NCBI GenBank assembly: GCA_036897525.1
Contig: JAYMTJ010000083.1
Span: 1-39,499, forward strand
Origin: Pelargonium x hortorum
Taxonomy: Eukaryota > Streptophyta > Magnoliopsida > Geraniales > Geraniaceae
Direction of reading: 5' to 3'
DNA: 39,499 nucleotides
The notes below the pieces were generated by a model that worked only from the letters and a program-made list of their open reading frames with translations, was not told where the DNA came from and did no database searches. Below are positions 1 through 9,732 of the stretch, one piece after another (the first letter of the stretch is position 1; each line of letters starts with the position of its first letter). The translations under genes and the position numbers were made by a program.

Positions 1-17
1 CCGGGGGGGGGGGGGGG
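1..17. other. G homopolymer at the window edge
   Basis: Two C are followed by 15 consecutive G (3-17), and ordinary sequence begins at 18. No other G run in the window is this long. A G run exactly at the end of a sequence is typical of a read or assembly artefact, or of an assembler stopping at a homopolymer. It may not be biological. Confidence 0.7.
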
Positions 18-43
18 AAGAGTTAACTATTAAATTGGAATAG

Positions 44-58
44 CCAGCCCTTGGCTGG
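44..58. repeat. small GC-rich inverted repeat (hairpin)
   Basis: CCAGCC at 44-49 and its exact reverse complement GGCTGG at 53-58 are separated by three bases. This could form a 6-bp hairpin with a 3-nt loop. No T run follows on the plus strand, so it is not a convincing terminator. Confidence 0.5.
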
Positions 59-2683
59 ATTATTCTAACACTTATTGAAGAAAATATAGAAACATAATCC
101 TTTAATCGGGGGGTGTTTCCTTATTGTGTAAATACGAAGACTTAGTTTTGTAATTTCAAGTAATCAATAGAGCAACCCTCCTTTTTATGGAGCCCCCGTA
201 TTTTTGGGGGGGATTTTAAATACTTGTAAGTAATTTCTTAACTAAATTGAATGCTAGTAGAAGTAGAACACCTGTCTTAGGTTACAAAAAAGAGTATAAA
301 GAGACTTCTCCTTATATTGATTATATGGGCATGTACAAGGAAGTCGAGAAGTTAACAAATTCTCTAGTATTATAATGAGGCAGACTTTATTATATTAGTT
401 TAGTGTAGGAGTACAAAAAAAAATTCTAGGATAGTTATTATAGTTTGATGGGCTCCTAAAACAGTTTCTACTTTAAATCCGCAATACAGTAATGCTGCTA
501 AGGTTTATCCCTACCCTAAAGTTTAAGACTTGAAACCTCAGGATCAGGAATACCTAGGAACACTTAAGATATCTAAGTAAAAACACTCTCTACGGAAACT
601 CCTGGCTTAGTTTTTTTTTCTAATAAAAAGGAAATTGCAATAGAAAAGAGGGACCCCCTTAAATAAATAATGAGTAACTGAAGGTCTAAGTCATACTAGT
701 TGCACGGATCGCTTGTACTAAATGGGGTTCTGAATTCAATAGGACTAAACCCTATGCCTCTTTAACCACCACTTTAACAATCAATATGAAACCGGGAACC
801 CTGCTCAAAGCTATTCCCTATCCGCCTTTATTTAGATTTAGTTACCGGACCCTTACTTACAAGGAATAAAAAATGAAAGACATAGTTATGTTTAAGCGCG
901 CCCATGCTTTTTTTTTAGGATTTCTAAAAGAAAGTAACCTGGCGCTATAAGCCCAATCCTGTTCTCGTGAAATTTGGTGTACCATAATTTTGTTCTAATT
1001 ACAAGGGGCAGGAACACCCGAAAATGTCTCTTCTCTGGCGGAATATATAATTTGTCAATTTTCTACCCTTTCCCTTTCAAGCTTGTAAGGAAGTTCTAGA
1101 TATGAATAAGAAAGTAAATACGAAGGTTATAGCTCTAACCAGTCTAAGCCTCCCCAGTATAGAGAAGCACTTAATAAAAAAAAAGAGGATTCTCTAAATA
1201 AAAATTTTTACAAAGGCTAAGCTAGTGCTATCCTCTTCGTTTTTCTAAAACTCTAAAAACTAAGAAAGGGGAACTCGAGAGGAATACCTGAAAATATATG
1301 GAAAAGAGGTCAAATAAATACCTTTTCATTTTGAATTAGACAGGGTACCTTAGAGATTGACACTAGACAGGATTTCTCTAAGTTAAGTGGTCACTCTTAA
1401 TATAAACATAAGAATATGCTATAAAAGTAAAAGGGAAGCCCCTACTATTTCAAATTGACTCTTTGAACCGAACTTCCTACAAACAAAGGAAAAACTTTAC
1501 TTGCAAAAGTCTTAGCTATAGAAATAAACTTCACGAGGGTACTCTAATTTATGCTATATTAAGGTTAAGGGACCTAACTAAATTTCAATTTGCTGAATAT
1601 AGTTTAGTTAGACTAGAATTTCCAAGGAATTTTTATCTTACACTTTGGCCCTTAAAAGTCTTATTTACTCCTCGTCCAAGTAAGAGTTTTAAAGGTTCCG
1701 GGGTTTCCTGCAGAGTAGCTTGCTTTTAGGACTGTGCTAATGAAGGGTTTCCTATTAGCCTATTAATTTAATATAAATTAAACTAGAATTGATTTCACCA
1801 GCAGCCTTAACTTAATGACGCTTTTGTTTGAATTACTTTTGAGTAGTATAAAAAAAATGGAGTATACTGGATTCCTCCTATTTAGGGAGCTTCATCTTTT
1901 GTATACTGTTTACGAGCTGACAAACTAATCCTAGGAACGGATAAATCTAAGTCTGTAATTCCAAAGTAATAGGACCAAACCCAACTTAAGATCCTCTCTG
2001 TAGCTAATGGAAAGCACTCTCTTATTGATATTGAGCTCTTTGGGATTATAATGGAAGCAAGGACTCACTTCCTAAAAGACAATCCACCTTAACCTTGCTT
2101 GGGAGATTTGGTTTAAAGTTTTAAAAGGAAGAACTCATATTTCTACTTGAACTAAAGAAAATGGATTCTATTTACCTTATATAATTAATATTATTTTGTT
2201 GGTAGGAGTCTTATTATATAATACTTTTGTAAACTCCAGAGACACCCCTTATTAAATTTCATTTCTTGATAGTTAGTTGCTAGGATCCGTCAGGTAGTAA
2301 TATTCTTTCTTAGAATAGAAGTCCTATACTTTTTTATATACTTATTTCTATTATTGAAATAAAATACATCCCATGTTTTATGAGTCAAATGTAACTAATA
2401 TGGGGTACCCGAGCTTCTCTAAAACTCTATTTGTTTGAAGTAATAAAACTTAGCAGGCTTCCTTGTTCGTCGATCTACATTTGATTTGACAACATCCCGG
2501 GCTAACTCGAAACCAAAGATAAAGGATGGAACTCCTGATACAAAACTGCAAATCAATTTGTAGGAGAAATTAAGAAAGCTTTCTAGGACTTAATAAGCAC
2601 GTCTTGTAATTTATCTAACTATTATGCAGGTATTCCCGGGTTTTTTTGACCCTTATTCTATCTATGGAAATCCGTTTGGGTCC

Positions 2684-2707
2684 ATAGTATATAAAATAGT
2701 ATATAAA
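2684..2707. repeat. perfect 12-bp tandem duplication
   Basis: ATAGTATATAAA occurs twice head to tail (2684-2695 and 2696-2707) without mismatch. It is one of several perfect 10-12 bp tandem duplications in the window, which suggests recent slippage or microhomology repair. It falls inside a poor open frame (2624-2809) that I do not regard as a gene. Confidence 0.85.
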
Positions 2708-4523
2708 GAAATTCTCATTAGACTCTATGCTTTCTGGCAGAGATTCTTGTACTTTTACGGGGTCTCGAGCTGCTCTTTTTTATTGAATGCAAGTTTCTTG
2801 ATAAAATAAAGGCTCTCTAGCATTCCTTTTTTTGATATTAATTAACAAGTATATAATACTAAATGAAATTAAGCGGAATCAATTACTCAAGAGCTTCGGC
2901 AACACCCAGTACATTAAGGAATTTAGTAACTCTACTTTATTTGCTTCGACTTCGCTCCAATCTTGTTTACTTTGAATACTGATAACATTACTTTTTAGAT
3001 TAAGAACCCCCTTAATTTGTTACCTACTCAAAGAGTTTGGCGAATTGCACAGAGCCGAGTACATTTTACTATTCTTTGATCAAGGTATCCCTTTATTGCA
3101 TTGCCCTTTAATTTAAGCTACTCGTGTTTTCCTGTTATCCGAGTAAAGAGCTGAATCAACGAGCAGTTCTCTTTTTTAAAAAATTTATACTCAGTAAAAT
3201 GAAAACCAGTTGCAACTGCTTCTGCTTATATCCAAGATTCAAAGGTTTATCAGGAGGAAATCCTTTTTTTTTGAGTATTATCTTCCCATTAATTATATAT
3301 TACTGAATTTCCATAATTAAGGATTCTAGAGTATACTTGAGAGTTTGAGGCAATAGCATTACAACCTTACTTGTTTTGCCCTGCCCTGGTCTAACTGTAA
3401 GAGAGAGGAGGACCTTAGGGAGTAATGCAGATATATAGGACTAGAACTCTAGTGCTTTTAGAAGCAAAAAAAAGAGGGTACCGTTTCGATAAAATTGGGG
3501 CTGGCTAGAGCTACAAAAATTATTAGAGATATAAGCGACTTTTTTTTGTCCCTTGCAGGGCTTTTTGATTTAATTAATTTTAATTGCGCGCTTCGTCATT
3601 TATTACTTACTGTGAAAAATCTCCTGTTCGATCAAGCGAAACCCTTAAAAAGGAATAGATTTCACTAGATTTCCTTTTATTTGAAACCTAGATGTGTTAA
3701 TAGCTACACAAGTATTAATATGAAATATGATTGAACTTAACCTCTTTACGTGTTAGACTTAGGAATCGCTTAGATCAAGGGCTTCCCTTGTTGTGATACT
3801 TGAATATACTAACTGATATAAATAAAGCTTGCCGGTGTTTTGTTTCTACGCTCTTATTAAAATAAAAAAGGGAAATGAAATGTCCGTCTATCTGATATGT
3901 TACAAAGTTGCCGAAAAAGTGCCCCAAAAGGATGCCTTAATCTAAGAGTCAGGGGTGCCTTTGAACTTTGGGAATGAGTGATTTCTAAAAATTCTTTAAA
4001 AAAGACCCTCCCTGTATGCCAATAGATTAGACCAAATACTCATTTGTTAAAAGAACTTAGTTTAGATAGTGGTCAGATTTCTTCAAATCCTGTAAATAGA
4101 ATTGTACAGAATTGTCCTACTGCCCCCGACATGCCTAATGATTAAAGCTTCTTTTACACAGCGATGCAAAAATATTATACTGCAGCACTGGCTAGGTCTA
4201 GAGTTAACCGGAAATTAAAGAAAAGTCTTGTATTGTATCCTACCTAAGCCTTAAGGGACCTCGCGGTTTTTTCTTTCTAAGGTATTAGACAGCTTCTTTA
4301 GGTTACTCTAAGATCTTTAGATTCTTAGTTCTTTTTCAGTATTACAGGCACGTAAATTGGGTTATAGATAAAACTTTCCAGACACAAGTGTTATGTTTCA
4401 GGTACTCTGAGCTTCTTACACTGGTGGGACTTATTACTGATCTTGAGACTTAGTCTAGTTAGAACTCCTAGCAAGAACATCTCGAAATTTGTAGGAGGAA
4501 TTTATTATGGATTAAGAGTCTCT

Positions 4524-4547
4524 TTACTATATTAGTTACTATATTAG
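4524..4547. repeat. perfect 12-bp tandem duplication
   Basis: TTACTATATTAG is repeated exactly (4524-4535 and 4536-4547). Size, identity and AT-rich content match the duplication at 2684-2707, although the unit is different. Confidence 0.85.
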
Positions 4548-5078
4548 ACTCTATTAGAAATTCTTTATAACTAGAATTCAAAGGGTACTCGGTCATCTAC
4601 TGCTACTACAAAGTATACTGATTAGAACCCATGTCCATAACCTAATTTAATATTGATCTAACAACTTGACTTTGTTATAACTTAACCAACTCTCTATAGG
4701 ACCAACTAATACACTAGAGAATCTATATAAATGGTGTGTCAGATTCTAGTTTCTATTATCTAAGCGATTCTTACAGGAACTTGGTAGATTTGAAAGTTCT
4801 TCTATCTACGGGAATATTTAATATTTTCTATTTCATCAAAACCCATAGCTAAGCAATAAAAACTATATTATAATATATACCAAGGTTTTCGTATTGAGTG
4901 TTCATCGTATCTTCTTATACACTTGGTTAACAAAATTCTAAAAAAAAGGTATAACTTCTTGTCTTGACTGGTTAATTAAGTAGGTGCTCATTTAGTAAGC
5001 TTGCTTGTACGGGCCCCACATAGAGACTTTAGCTTATAGGAGTCACTCTATATAAATGTTTTGAGGCAGAGGGGGTGT

Positions 5079-5228
5079 ATGACAATGAAAATAGAGACTC
5101 TTTTCCTTTGTAGGAGTAGTAAAACCCCAGTCTTTTTAGTGTTAATTCTAGCTCTGTTAGGTACCTTTGGGGGTTATAGTGCGTTCCAGTATCTGCCAAG
5201 GAAAGAGTTAAGGTATTCTAGAGAATAA
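5079..5228 (+). CDS. hypothetical 49-aa single-pass membrane microprotein
   Basis: I do not recognise this gene. The frame runs from ATG at 5079 to TAA at 5226-5228 and encodes 49 residues; a second ATG at 5085 would give 47. Residues 1-16 are polar and basic (MTMKIETLFL, then CRSSK). Residues 17-36 form one strongly hydrophobic segment (PVFLVLILALLGTF and onward) long enough to cross a membrane, and a basic tail follows (LPRKELRYSRE). A purine-rich tract, AGAGGGGG, lies at 5068-5075. It is 3 nt from the first ATG but 9 nt from the second, so if ribosome pairing is used the start is probably 5085. The polar head, membrane span and basic tail resemble small organellar membrane proteins in plan, but I could not match it to psb, pet, psa, atp or tat subunits. 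A chance frame is possible at this length. It heads the most gene-like kilobase of the window. Confidence 0.28.
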   Translation: MTMKIETLFLCRSSKTPVFLVLILALLGTFGGYSAFQYLPRKELRYSRE

Positions 5229-5340
5229 CTTTAGTACTATTTCTTTTTCATTTGTTAGGGAAGTTTCATGAAGAAGATTCATACTATCTTTGAAAGATAG
5301 ATACCTTTTCGAAATACATATTTTTTTGTTTTTTGGAAAA

Positions 5341-5409
5341 TTAAGAAGTAAAGTGAGTAGGTCAGTGCTCTGAAAACACTTTTGGCGCAGGTTCGATTCT
5401 CATACTTAA
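5341..5409 (+). tRNA. tRNA-like sequence, probably a decayed tRNA
   Basis: The ends could form an acceptor-like stem: TTAAGAA at 5341-5347 pairs with TACTTAA at 5403-5409 at six of seven positions. A D-stem-like pair, GAGT (5355-5358) with GCTC (5367-5370), encloses a loop containing GG. A T-loop-like word, GGTTCGATTC, sits at 5390-5399. The fit then fails. The T stem pairs badly, no 5-bp anticodon stem with a 7-base loop can be drawn, and AAAGTG (5350-5355) pairs better with CACTTT (5377-5382). I read it as a pseudo-tRNA or a coincidence, not a working gene. No anticodon can be assigned. Confidence 0.2.
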
Positions 5410-5826
5410 CAGATTTACATTAAGAAAGACGAGAATCCGTACTAGAATAGTAAGGGCTCCCTCTCGAAAACGATAAGGGAATCCCGGGGAAAACTACCCT
5501 TATGTATCTATTTCTTGAAATGACTCCTTCTTAAAGTTAATAAATAGACTGAAAAGTGTAGAAAAAACCGGCTTATCCCTGAGTTCTACTACACTATTGT
5601 CCTTATACCGTAAACTAACTACTTTAACTCCCCTCGAGTCTTTCTCGAGAGTTGGAAACCCTGTAAACATAGGAAGACAATAACTAATTTACACTTCAAC
5701 TTAAATCCGAACCTCTTTATTTCCTTTTTTTTTTTACTTAAAACAAAAGCTTTGGCTTGCTTCTAAACACTTAATATCTTGGTGGAACTCCCTTAAGGAA
5801 TGGGCCCACTTCTTTAGTAAATCTTT

Positions 5827-5879
5827 GGGCAAATAGAAGCTCCTGTGTTAAACCGTAGGTGCAAATCCTGTATTAATAG
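5827..5879 (+). tRNA. tRNA-like fragment with a good T arm, Asn-like
   Basis: A complete T arm can be drawn: GTAGG (5855-5859), loop TGCAAAT (5860-5866) and CCTGT (5867-5871), five pairs of which two are wobbles. Upstream, GGGC (5827-5830) pairs with GCTC (5839-5842) as a D stem. Only 12 bases separate the D and T arms, too few for an anticodon arm plus variable loop. Those bases include TGTTAA, and the context up to GTAGGT recalls plant trnN(GUU). No acceptor stem pairs convincingly. The likely reading is a tRNA-Asn remnant that has lost its anticodon arm. Chance resemblance is the alternative. Confidence 0.22.
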
Positions 5880-5945
5880 TTCTAAAGCCTTAAAGGAACA
5901 AGACTTTGCGGTATTCCGAAAAAGGTAAGTAACTAGAAGAACAGT

Positions 5946-6176
5946 ATGCGATTTAATTATAACGGGTTGTCGAGCCAAGAACAGGGACTGAAGGCAAGGT
6001 TTAGAGTTAGGCTAACAAGAATTAAAGACAAAGCTACACTGACTAAAAAAGTACATTCTATTACAGGTGAACTTGTTCAAGGATTCTTAGCTTGCAAAGA
6101 GGAGATCTCTATTTTGGGTTCTAAAGCAGATGTTGCACATTTTATCCAACAAATCGAGAAACCTCTAGTAATTTGA
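5946..6176 (+). CDS. hypothetical 76-aa protein, the most protein-like frame of the window
   Basis: I do not recognise this protein. The frame runs from ATG at 5946 to TGA at 6174-6176, with an in-frame TAG ten bases upstream, so the ATG is the only sensible start. No ribosome-pairing sequence is visible. The product is hydrophilic and balanced. Residues 1-35 are basic (KARFRVRLTRIKDK inside it). Residues 36-76 carry alternating polar and hydrophobic residues with acidic ones (GELVQGFLACKEE, then DVAHFIQQIEKP), which suits a helix or a small alpha/beta fold. There is no membrane segment and a single cysteine. Codons prefer A or T in the third position. It lies downstream, on the same strand, of the 49-aa frame and two tRNA-like remnants. 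It could be a real small gene, an exon or a relic of a larger one. It could also be chance, since frames of this length are expected in this much DNA; only its composition sets it apart. Confidence 0.35.
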   Translation: MRFNYNGLSSQEQGLKARFRVRLTRIKDKATLTKKVHSITGELVQGFLACKEEISILGSKADVAHFIQQIEKPLVI

Positions 6177-7716
6177 ACTCTCATTAAAGACAGGCTGGGG
6201 AGTAAACTCTATAGCAGCAAGGGTTCAAAGGGAAATCCATTTCATAAGCTTCCGAAAGAACTTATACTTATATAGAGCAGTTCACAACCCTCATTGTAAT
6301 TGAAAAGCAGCGTCCCGAATAAATTATAATACGAACCAACCGATTTCTTTTCTATGTATAAAACTTGACGCAGTGCTTTACCACTCGAAATCAAAGAACA
6401 TTGAAACTTAAAATAGGATACTTTTTTTTTATAACTACTACTGTAATTATTATATAAGTGATTTATACGATCTCAACTTAATACTTATCTAAGGATTTTA
6501 TCTGGGATTCATCCTCCATATGGCGGGCGGTATACAGCTCCTAAGCATCCTCTTCTGACTCTACTAGATTTTAGGATTCCAACAGAAAACTTTACTTGTT
6601 TTGAAGCCAATCACAAGAGTTATGTACTGTGTCTCGCCCTCGACCTGACGACTGGCTAAAGCGGAAAGCCTGCTCTTAATTATAAAAAGTTCTTCTTAGT
6701 AAATAGCATTAATTTGATTCTAATCAGTCTATTTTAGAGTTATTACCCCTAACCCAAACTTATTTTTTTGGACCTACCATGAACATTCTTTACTTAAATT
6801 TGTACTACATAAGATCCACTTGTTTCGATGAGGGGAACTCGACGATAAAGACCTGCAACTCTTTCTAGGCTGCTCTTAAATCTGGGAATTATAAGAAAAT
6901 TTATTCATGAGTTAGGTAACGGCTTACATACATAAATTGTAATTTAGGTTCTACCAGTTCCGAATATATGCCCCTTAATTTTTTCTTCGAAGACTATAGC
7001 TAGCTTATCTTCCATTAAATCCTTGAGTCTAACTGCGGCGGGTTTTAACTACAATTCAGCTTAAGTAGAGTATTTATGTATTTCCTTGAGCCACCCCTTT
7101 CCAAAAAGTGCCAAGCAACAATAAGGTTTAATAGCTACTGTTCTTGCATATCACTATAATATTAGCTATACCTTTATATAAATTTCCGTTGACAAAAGCT
7201 ATATAATATAATATAGCAAGGGCTTTTATTTAATAAATTAAAGTAGTCACAGTCCCCCAGCTGTGTCATTTTGGAAGGCATAAGCTAGCTAGAGTTGGTT
7301 ATTTCCCCGGCTTTGTTTTTTTTTGTTTATAGAATGCCCTTGCCCTTTTCCAGAGATATCGGTATAAATGGGGGCGTCTTTTCTAATATAATATAAAAGT
7401 ACAGCGGTCGCATATAGTATAGGAATGGATAGATTAGTGATAGAATAGGGTTTCCCAGACCCAGAAGAAATGGAACTTAAAAAAGTAGGCATAAAGAAAA
7501 GAGATCGACGAATAATCGAGGACAGCAGAGTAAATATAGAGACTGATTTTAAAAAATTCTACTAATACCTCTGGTTGAAATTGCATTTCATTAATATCAA
7601 CTGACGAATTACACGGTCGGTCAGAAAGCATATATAATCGGTACTACTGGGGCTCTATTCGGAGAGAAGTTTTAAAAATAAATATTAGGTATGTACCAAG
7701 TTAAATAGAAGTTCTC

Positions 7717-7742
7717 GAAAAGGAGGAGAGGCTTGCCTTTTC
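7717..7742. repeat. 7-bp inverted repeat
   Basis: GAAAAGG at 7717-7723 is the reverse complement of CCTTTTC at 7736-7742, with a 12-base purine-rich spacer. The structure is weak, and no T run follows that would make it a terminator. Confidence 0.35.
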
Positions 7743-8292
7743 TCGCAAGTGAAGTGAAGGTGTCCCGAGGGGTTTTGCTTTAACTCTTGTCTTGGGCTTT
7801 TCTAAAAAGGGGTACTCGTTTAGTATATTAAAAGAGCGCTTTGTTAGATCCATTATTACAGTACAGAGATTATTATATTATAAATGAGGAGGTAGGTAAC
7901 CCCTAAATTTCTAGGAGGTTTGTTTCTAAACTGCCTTAACTCGCGAATACCTATAAGCAGCTGTGACCAAACCAAAGGGGGAGCCCTAGTAAAACACAGA
8001 GTATCGCAAACGTTTGTACTTGTTTGATACAAAAATATCAAATACCCGATTCTAAGTATTCAGATTTTATATCCTTACTAAACTAAATTTGGGCTGCACA
8101 CTACGTAAAAAGTTTACCGGTAAGCTTAATTTTAAATAATTGACAAGGGTATATAGGAATTCGGTGTTCAAAAAAATTGAACTAAAGAGTACCCCCTTGC
8201 TTTTGAAGAGTATCTCTTAAAATTTATTAACCTAAAACCCTAACTAACACCGAATACTTTTGACGGGCCCTTTTTATGCTATTAAGTCTTAT

Positions 8293-8308
8293 TCTCCGGA
8301 TCCGGAGA
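8293..8308. repeat. perfect 16-bp palindrome
   Basis: TCTCCGGATCCGGAGA is a perfect 16-bp palindrome with no central spacer. It is GC-rich in an AT-rich setting. A perfect palindrome of this length is unlikely by chance at a given site but not remarkable over 39 kb. It could be a dimer-binding site, a cruciform tip or simply chance. Confidence 0.6.
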
Positions 8309-9552
8309 TGCCCCCATTCTTTTTATTAACTACTAAATGGTAGGCAAGGCTGTAACCCTAGCAACGCTTCCTTTTTACTAATTAATTTAGTAAGCAAATC
8401 AGAATAAAGGAAGCTCCGGAGTAACCAATTAAATTGGGTAAACCCCTTCTTGAAAGATAAAGGCTTATAGTAGCTTAAACTAAGTACATCTGCAATTTTA
8501 TCCCTGCACAGTTTAATATGTGTTATATTATATACAAGGTCCTTTACAAATTCTTTTAATGTATGCAATACCTAATTTTACAGGCTAAAATATTGAATTG
8601 AATAATGAAAACATAGGAAATAAGTAGGTAAAACGTACTGGAGCCGAGACTCCTATCGTATATGCTAAAAGATATTGAACAAAAAAAAGTTTATCCATAA
8701 GAAAGACTTCACAACTTTACAACCCCTTCTCGTATTATAAGACTAATAAAGATGGGAGTAAACTAAACGAATCTCTTCAGCAAATTTATATGGATCCACT
8801 TTTGAGCATATCACGAAGCCTGCTTTTTAGGTTAAATAAAAACCCCCGTAGTTAAATAGAATGAAAAGGCATACGAAGTAGAGGTTTTAAGGAAAAGCCT
8901 TTTTGCATGCAATGATTAGTTTCGAGAAATCTGAAGGTTGTAATAAAAGTTTTTTGCTCGGCTTGGAGAAATCTCTGCTTCAAGGCACTCCTTATATGTT
9001 AAATCCCTTAGATAGACAAAGTCTTTTGATCGGCTTGAAAGCACACTGTTGAAGAATAGTCACTATTTTAAATCCGGGTATAGATCATTTACTCGTCAAT
9101 GCAAATGCCAAGGTTCCTAATCGGGTCGCAGCTCGGAAGCTGTGTATTTTTTTTAAGTACAAAGAAGAAAGACAATAACTTATAAAAAAAAATCTGGAAA
9201 GAAGAGGTGAGAATTCTCTAAACGAAGAGGTCTTGTGAGTCCTAGGTAGGGGTTGGAATAGGAGTAAAATAGATGCTAGCTATCTGTATTCCCCTAGGGT
9301 TCTTTGTCTTATGGAGCTATTGTACTTAGTGTAGCTAGGATAAGTACAGGTTATAAGAAAGCTAAGGAAGTCTAAATAGAAATAGATTCTTGTCTTTGGA
9401 GCTCTAAGGACTTAGAATTACTAGACTGGAAACACATTGCTTTATTTCTCTATATTTCCTAAACATCTTTAACCCGAATACAGTAACTCCAAAGGTACAG
9501 AATACGGGGGAGAATACTTGAATTCAACTCCCATACAATATACTAAAAACGC

Positions 9553-9732
9553 ATGAGTTCACGTCGCGTAGTATACAAAGAAGACAGGACCTCCCCCTTA
9601 TTTACTCAAAAAAGAAGTATTTTCCTTAAGCTTAATAAGACTAAGACTACTGCTGGTATATCTATATCGTTAATTAAGGAAAGTCAAACTAGCTATGAAG
9701 AAGAGCTAAGTCATGAAGAAAGAAGTCAATAA
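9553..9732 (+). CDS. hypothetical 59-aa hydrophilic protein
   Basis: I do not recognise this protein. The frame runs from ATG at 9553 to TAA at 9730-9732 and encodes 59 residues. The N-terminal half is basic (MSSRRVVYKEDR, then KRSIFLKLNKTKT). The C-terminal half turns acidic (SYEEELSHEERSQ). There are no cysteines and no membrane segment. The surrounding plus strand (about 9,550-10,020) is purine-rich. That alone produces K, E, R and G codons, so the protein-like look may be an artefact of composition. A further short ATG frame follows at 9838 (MKIPIDKLQDYNG at its start). No ribosome-binding sequence is evident. Confidence 0.2.
   Translation: MSSRRVVYKEDRTSPLFTQKRSIFLKLNKTKTTAGISISLIKESQTSYEEELSHEERSQ

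Larger units (their letters stand above)
18..5078. other. non-coding spacer, no gene recognised
   Basis: About 5 kb in which all six frames are broken often by TAA and TAG. The open frames present (for example at 1463-1729, 2624-2809 and 3124-3306) have erratic composition, several lack an ATG start, and none resembles a known family. G runs and C runs of 5-7 bases are scattered through it (for example 107-112, 201-211). A small GC hairpin lies at 44-58 and two perfect 12-bp tandem duplications at 2684 and 4524. I see no rRNA, tRNA or intron signature. Confidence 0.6.
5229..5945 (+). other. spacer holding two tRNA-like remnants
   Basis: This gap between two plausible small frames contains tRNA-like words at 5341-5409 and 5827-5879, described separately. 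Otherwise it is AT-rich with frequent stops. It also holds one GGGCCC site at 5802-5807 and a T run of ten at about 5726-5735. Confidence 0.45.
6177..9552. other. non-coding spacer, no gene recognised
   Basis: Open frames here, mostly minus strand (7289-7492, 7434-7631, 7856-8041, 8326-8568), are rich in F, Y, L and S in the way random AT-rich DNA is, and match nothing I know. The stretch 7245-7800 is somewhat richer in G+C with plant-mitochondrial-like wording. It contains an imperfect hairpin at 7717-7742, a 16-bp palindrome at 8293-8308 and a GGGCCC site at 8265-8270. Confidence 0.55.

Noticed and set aside
1-1920. Alternative genetic code with TAA and TAG read as sense
   Set aside because: I listed TGA positions by frame for the first 1.9 kb and checked a few other stretches. 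TGA-free runs reach about 270-300 codons, but no more often than its low overall density predicts, and the resulting sequences look random.
3722-3757. ATGATTGAA start resembling petG
   Set aside because: The frame closes after nine residues and diverges from petG at the fourth.
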